Part shown: positions 33,799 to 35,488 of the stretch, piece after piece
How the letters are laid out: the number at the start of each line of letters is the position of its first letter
Numbering within the stretch: the stretch's first letter is position 1
From: an uncultured Deferribacteraceae bacterium
Lineage (GTDB): Bacteria > Chrysiogenota > Deferribacteres > Deferribacterales > Mucispirillaceae
DNA: 35,488 bases
Assembly: GCA_947041165.1 (NCBI GenBank)
Contig: CAMRCY010000022.1
Span: 1 to 35,488, forward strand
Direction: 5' to 3'
The notes under the pieces: generated by a model
Seen by the model: the letters and a program-made list of their open reading frames with translations, nothing else
What the model was told of the DNA's origin: nothing
The model's database searches: none
Translations under genes and position numbers: made by a program

Positions 33799-35208
33799 AT
33801 GAAATTTCACACGTTAAAATCATTTATGTTACTACTTCTGTCTGTAATGATTTTCACAGCGTGTGCTAATAAGAAAACTAACGGAGGCGATACACCATCA
33901 ACTCCTCCAATTCCTAGCTGTACAATGACAGGCACAGCTATTAAATGCACAAACATTTTAGTAGATGATGATGTTGACTTTATTAATACTCATAAAGCAA
34001 CTATCACATCACTTGATTTAACAGCGACACCAAATATGATAACACAGAAACAGTTAGAGAATATCACATCAACAGATTTCCCTCTGTTAGATAATCTATC
34101 TATATCGAACAATCAGTCCCTAACAAGCTTAAACCTAGCGAAATTTCCTACTCTTACAAAACTAAGTGCAATATATATAAATAATATTACTGGGTTTAAT
34201 GATATTAAAAAAAATCTCACAACTATAGAGGTATCTATAGAAAGTGGAATACCTCTTACCGATATAACTAATTTAACCGACAAAACCAAAGTAACTACAT
34301 TGGCGTTATATTTGTATACAGATACATCACTTGATATATCCGAATTTACGAACCTGACGGAGCTTACGTTAACTAATCTAAGTGGATTAACAGGACTTGA
34401 TCTATCTGCACTCACGAACCTTACAACACTTAAGGTAGATGGTCTAAATCAACTAACAACACTTACTCTACCAACTAAACTCACGAACCTTACGAAGCTT
34501 ACGTTAATTAATCTAAGTGGATTAACAGGACTTGATATATCTAAATTCACGAACCTTACGAAGCTTCAGGTATATGATCTAGCCAAATTAACAACACTTG
34601 ATCTGTCGGCACTCACGAACCTTACGTACCTTTATGTAAGTTGGCTTGGTAGCGTATCAACACTTGATCTAGCGAAACTCACGAACCTTACGAACCTTAC
34701 GGTATGGGGTCTAGGTATAACAACACTTGATCTATCTGCACTCACGAACCTTACGAACCTTAGGGTACGTGATCTAGGTATACAAACACTTGATATATCT
34801 GCACTCAAGAAACTTACAACACTTAATGTATATGATCTAGCCAAATTAACAACACTTACTCTACCAACTAATGCACCGAACCTTACGAGCCTTAATCTAG
34901 TTCATCTAGCTGTATTACAAAAACTTGATCTATCTAAACTCACGAACCTTACGTACCTTGATTTATGGAATCTAGGTATAGCAACACTTGATCTATCTAA
35001 ATTCACTGCTAGTTTAACAACTTTAGATTTAAATATGAACACTGCCCTTAATCAATTAAATCTAGGAACTAAACCATTTGTAAATAAATTAACCGTAACA
35101 GGATTTGGAAATTCAGCGTTGGACAGTATTAATACAATCACTCACCCTACCAGTAAAATAAAGATAACTTTAAAATCTCCAGATATTAATTATCCTCCTA
35201 AACCGTAA
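33799..35208 (+). CDS. Leucine-rich-repeat lipoprotein
   Basis: A 469-residue surface or periplasmic lipoprotein of unknown partner. Signal peptide MKFHTLKSFMLLLLSVMIF is followed by lipobox FTAC, giving a lipidated Cys22, then a Gly/Pro/Thr/Ser linker. From about residue 70 it is leucine-rich repeats of 21-23 residues with the frame L-T-x-L-D-L-S-x-L-T-N-L-T-x-L; about ten strong copies span 180-410. The DNA frame is very uniform (CTCACGAACCTTACG recurs many times), whereas the four or so residues following each (KVDG, QVYD, YVSW, TVWG, RVRD) vary. GGAG precedes the ATG. Repeat uniformity suggests recent expansion or gene conversion. A partial paralogue begins at 35420. Confidence 0.85.
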   Translation: MKFHTLKSFMLLLLSVMIFTACANKKTNGGDTPSTPPIPSCTMTGTAIKCTNILVDDDVDFINTHKATITSLDLTATPNMITQKQLENITSTDFPLLDNLSISNNQSLTSLNLAKFPTLTKLSAIYINNITGFNDIKKNLTTIEVSIESGIPLTDITNLTDKTKVTTLALYLYTDTSLDISEFTNLTELTLTNLSGLTGLDLSALTNLTTLKVDGLNQLTTLTLPTKLTNLTKLTLINLSGLTGLDISKFTNLTKLQVYDLAKLTTLDLSALTNLTYLYVSWLGSVSTLDLAKLTNLTNLTVWGLGITTLDLSALTNLTNLRVRDLGIQTLDISALKKLTTLNVYDLAKLTTLTLPTNAPNLTSLNLVHLAVLQKLDLSKLTNLTYLDLWNLGIATLDLSKFTASLTTLDLNMNTALNQLNLGTKPFVNKLTVTGFGNSALDSINTITHPTSKIKITLKSPDINYPPKP

Positions 35209-35230
35209 TATTTTTTTTAACCTATATACC

Positions 35231-35260
35231 GAACGCTCTGAAAATGGGCGTTCTTTTTTT
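35231..35260 (+). terminator. Intrinsic terminator after the LRR lipoprotein
   Basis: GAACGCTC (35231-35238) pairs with GGGCGTTC (35246-35253, one G-T pair) around a seven-base loop, followed by seven T residues. It lies 22 bases past the stop codon. Confidence 0.9.
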
Positions 35261-35419
35261 ATCTACTTTTTCATATAATTTTTATATTTTCTTTATATAT
35301 TTTTATACGATTAATGATATAATAAATATGACATTATATGAGTTATAATTTTAGTAGAGATATGTTTGTGGCAGATATATTTTGCGATATTTAGCGATAT
35401 TTAATTGGAGAATTATTTT

Positions 35420-35488
35420 ATGAAATTTCACAAGTTAAAATCATTTATGTTACTACTTCTGTCTGTAATGATTTTCACAGCGTGTGCT
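35420..35488 (+). CDS. 5' end of a second LRR-type lipoprotein (truncated by window)
   Basis: The last 69 bases encode MKFHKLKSFMLLLLSVMIF followed by TACA, the same lipoprotein signal peptide as the gene at 33799. The two differ by a single base in 69 (Thr5 to Lys). The ribosome site region (TTAATTGGAGA-TTATTTT versus TTAATCGGAGA-TTATTTT) is also conserved. The rest lies outside the window, so it is not known whether it too carries leucine-rich repeats. It starts 211 bases after the stop of the first copy and beyond that copy's terminator, so it must have its own promoter. Confidence 0.85.
   Translation, partial: MKFHKLKSFMLLLLSVMIFTACA

Noticed and set aside
34113-34844. Minus-strand open frames rich in Ser, Arg and Val inside the LRR gene
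   Set aside because: They are the antisense reading of the regular LRR codons; the repeat pattern only makes sense on the plus strand.

Overview
The window looks like chromosomal DNA of a low-GC (about 30% by eye), Gram-negative-type (diderm) bacterium. The LPS evidence is direct: an LptD outer-membrane assembly protein, HldE and HldD for ADP-heptose, a complete dTDP-L-rhamnose set (rfbB, rfbA, rfbC, rfbD), and a WbaP-type sugar-phosphate transferase. A YjfB-family gene behind an exact sigma-28 promoter consensus suggests flagella. Rubredoxin, a ferredoxin-nitroreductase fusion and a large FAD/Fe-S oxidoreductase suggest an anaerobic or microaerophilic life. I cannot name the taxon; a Deferribacterota-like or other low-GC diderm lineage is a guess only.

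Layout. 1-3516, minus strand: rpoZ and gmk (a tight pair), queE, galE. 3625-4536, plus: a family 2 glycosyltransferase. 4605-9836, minus: the rhamnose genes in the order rfbB-rfbA-rfbC-(secreted DUF3298-like gene)-rfbD, with a very regular 13/26-bp tandem array between rfbA and rfbC. 9916-10241, minus: yjfB as a self-contained unit with its own sigma-28 promoter and terminator. 10426-12724: an acyl-CoA ligase, bioY, and what looks like the decayed 3' end of a second bioY. 12774-22941, minus: a long, close-packed series: FAD/Fe-S oxidoreductase, two TPR-like envelope proteins, hldE, hldD, sugar transferase, miaB. 23129-30734, plus: pdxA, rsmA, folC, lptD (coupled by 4-nt overlaps except at rsmA/folC), a FlgT-like periplasmic protein, a DHH phosphoesterase and rubredoxin. 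30943-31347: a second tandem array (17/18-bp units) next to an unrecognised gene. 32777-35488, plus: ferredoxin-nitroreductase, a leucine-rich-repeat lipoprotein, and the first 23 codons of a paralogous lipoprotein cut by the window edge.

How it fits together: much of the window serves the cell envelope. Nucleotide-sugar supply (rhamnose, heptose, galactose epimerisation), the first lipid-linked sugar transfer and LPS insertion are all represented, mixed with tRNA/rRNA modification (queE, miaB, rsmA) and cofactor genes (pdxA, folC, bioY).

The most unusual feature is that nearly every longer intergenic gap holds tandem repeats of a different period (13/26, 16, 17/18, 28, 55 and 78 bp), two of the largest sharing an AACC-Y-GTTC core. 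The other notable points are the sigma-28-driven yjfB unit, the bioY remnant, and the tandem LRR lipoproteins with almost identical leader sequences. No tRNA, rRNA, CRISPR array, insertion sequence or replication origin was recognised.
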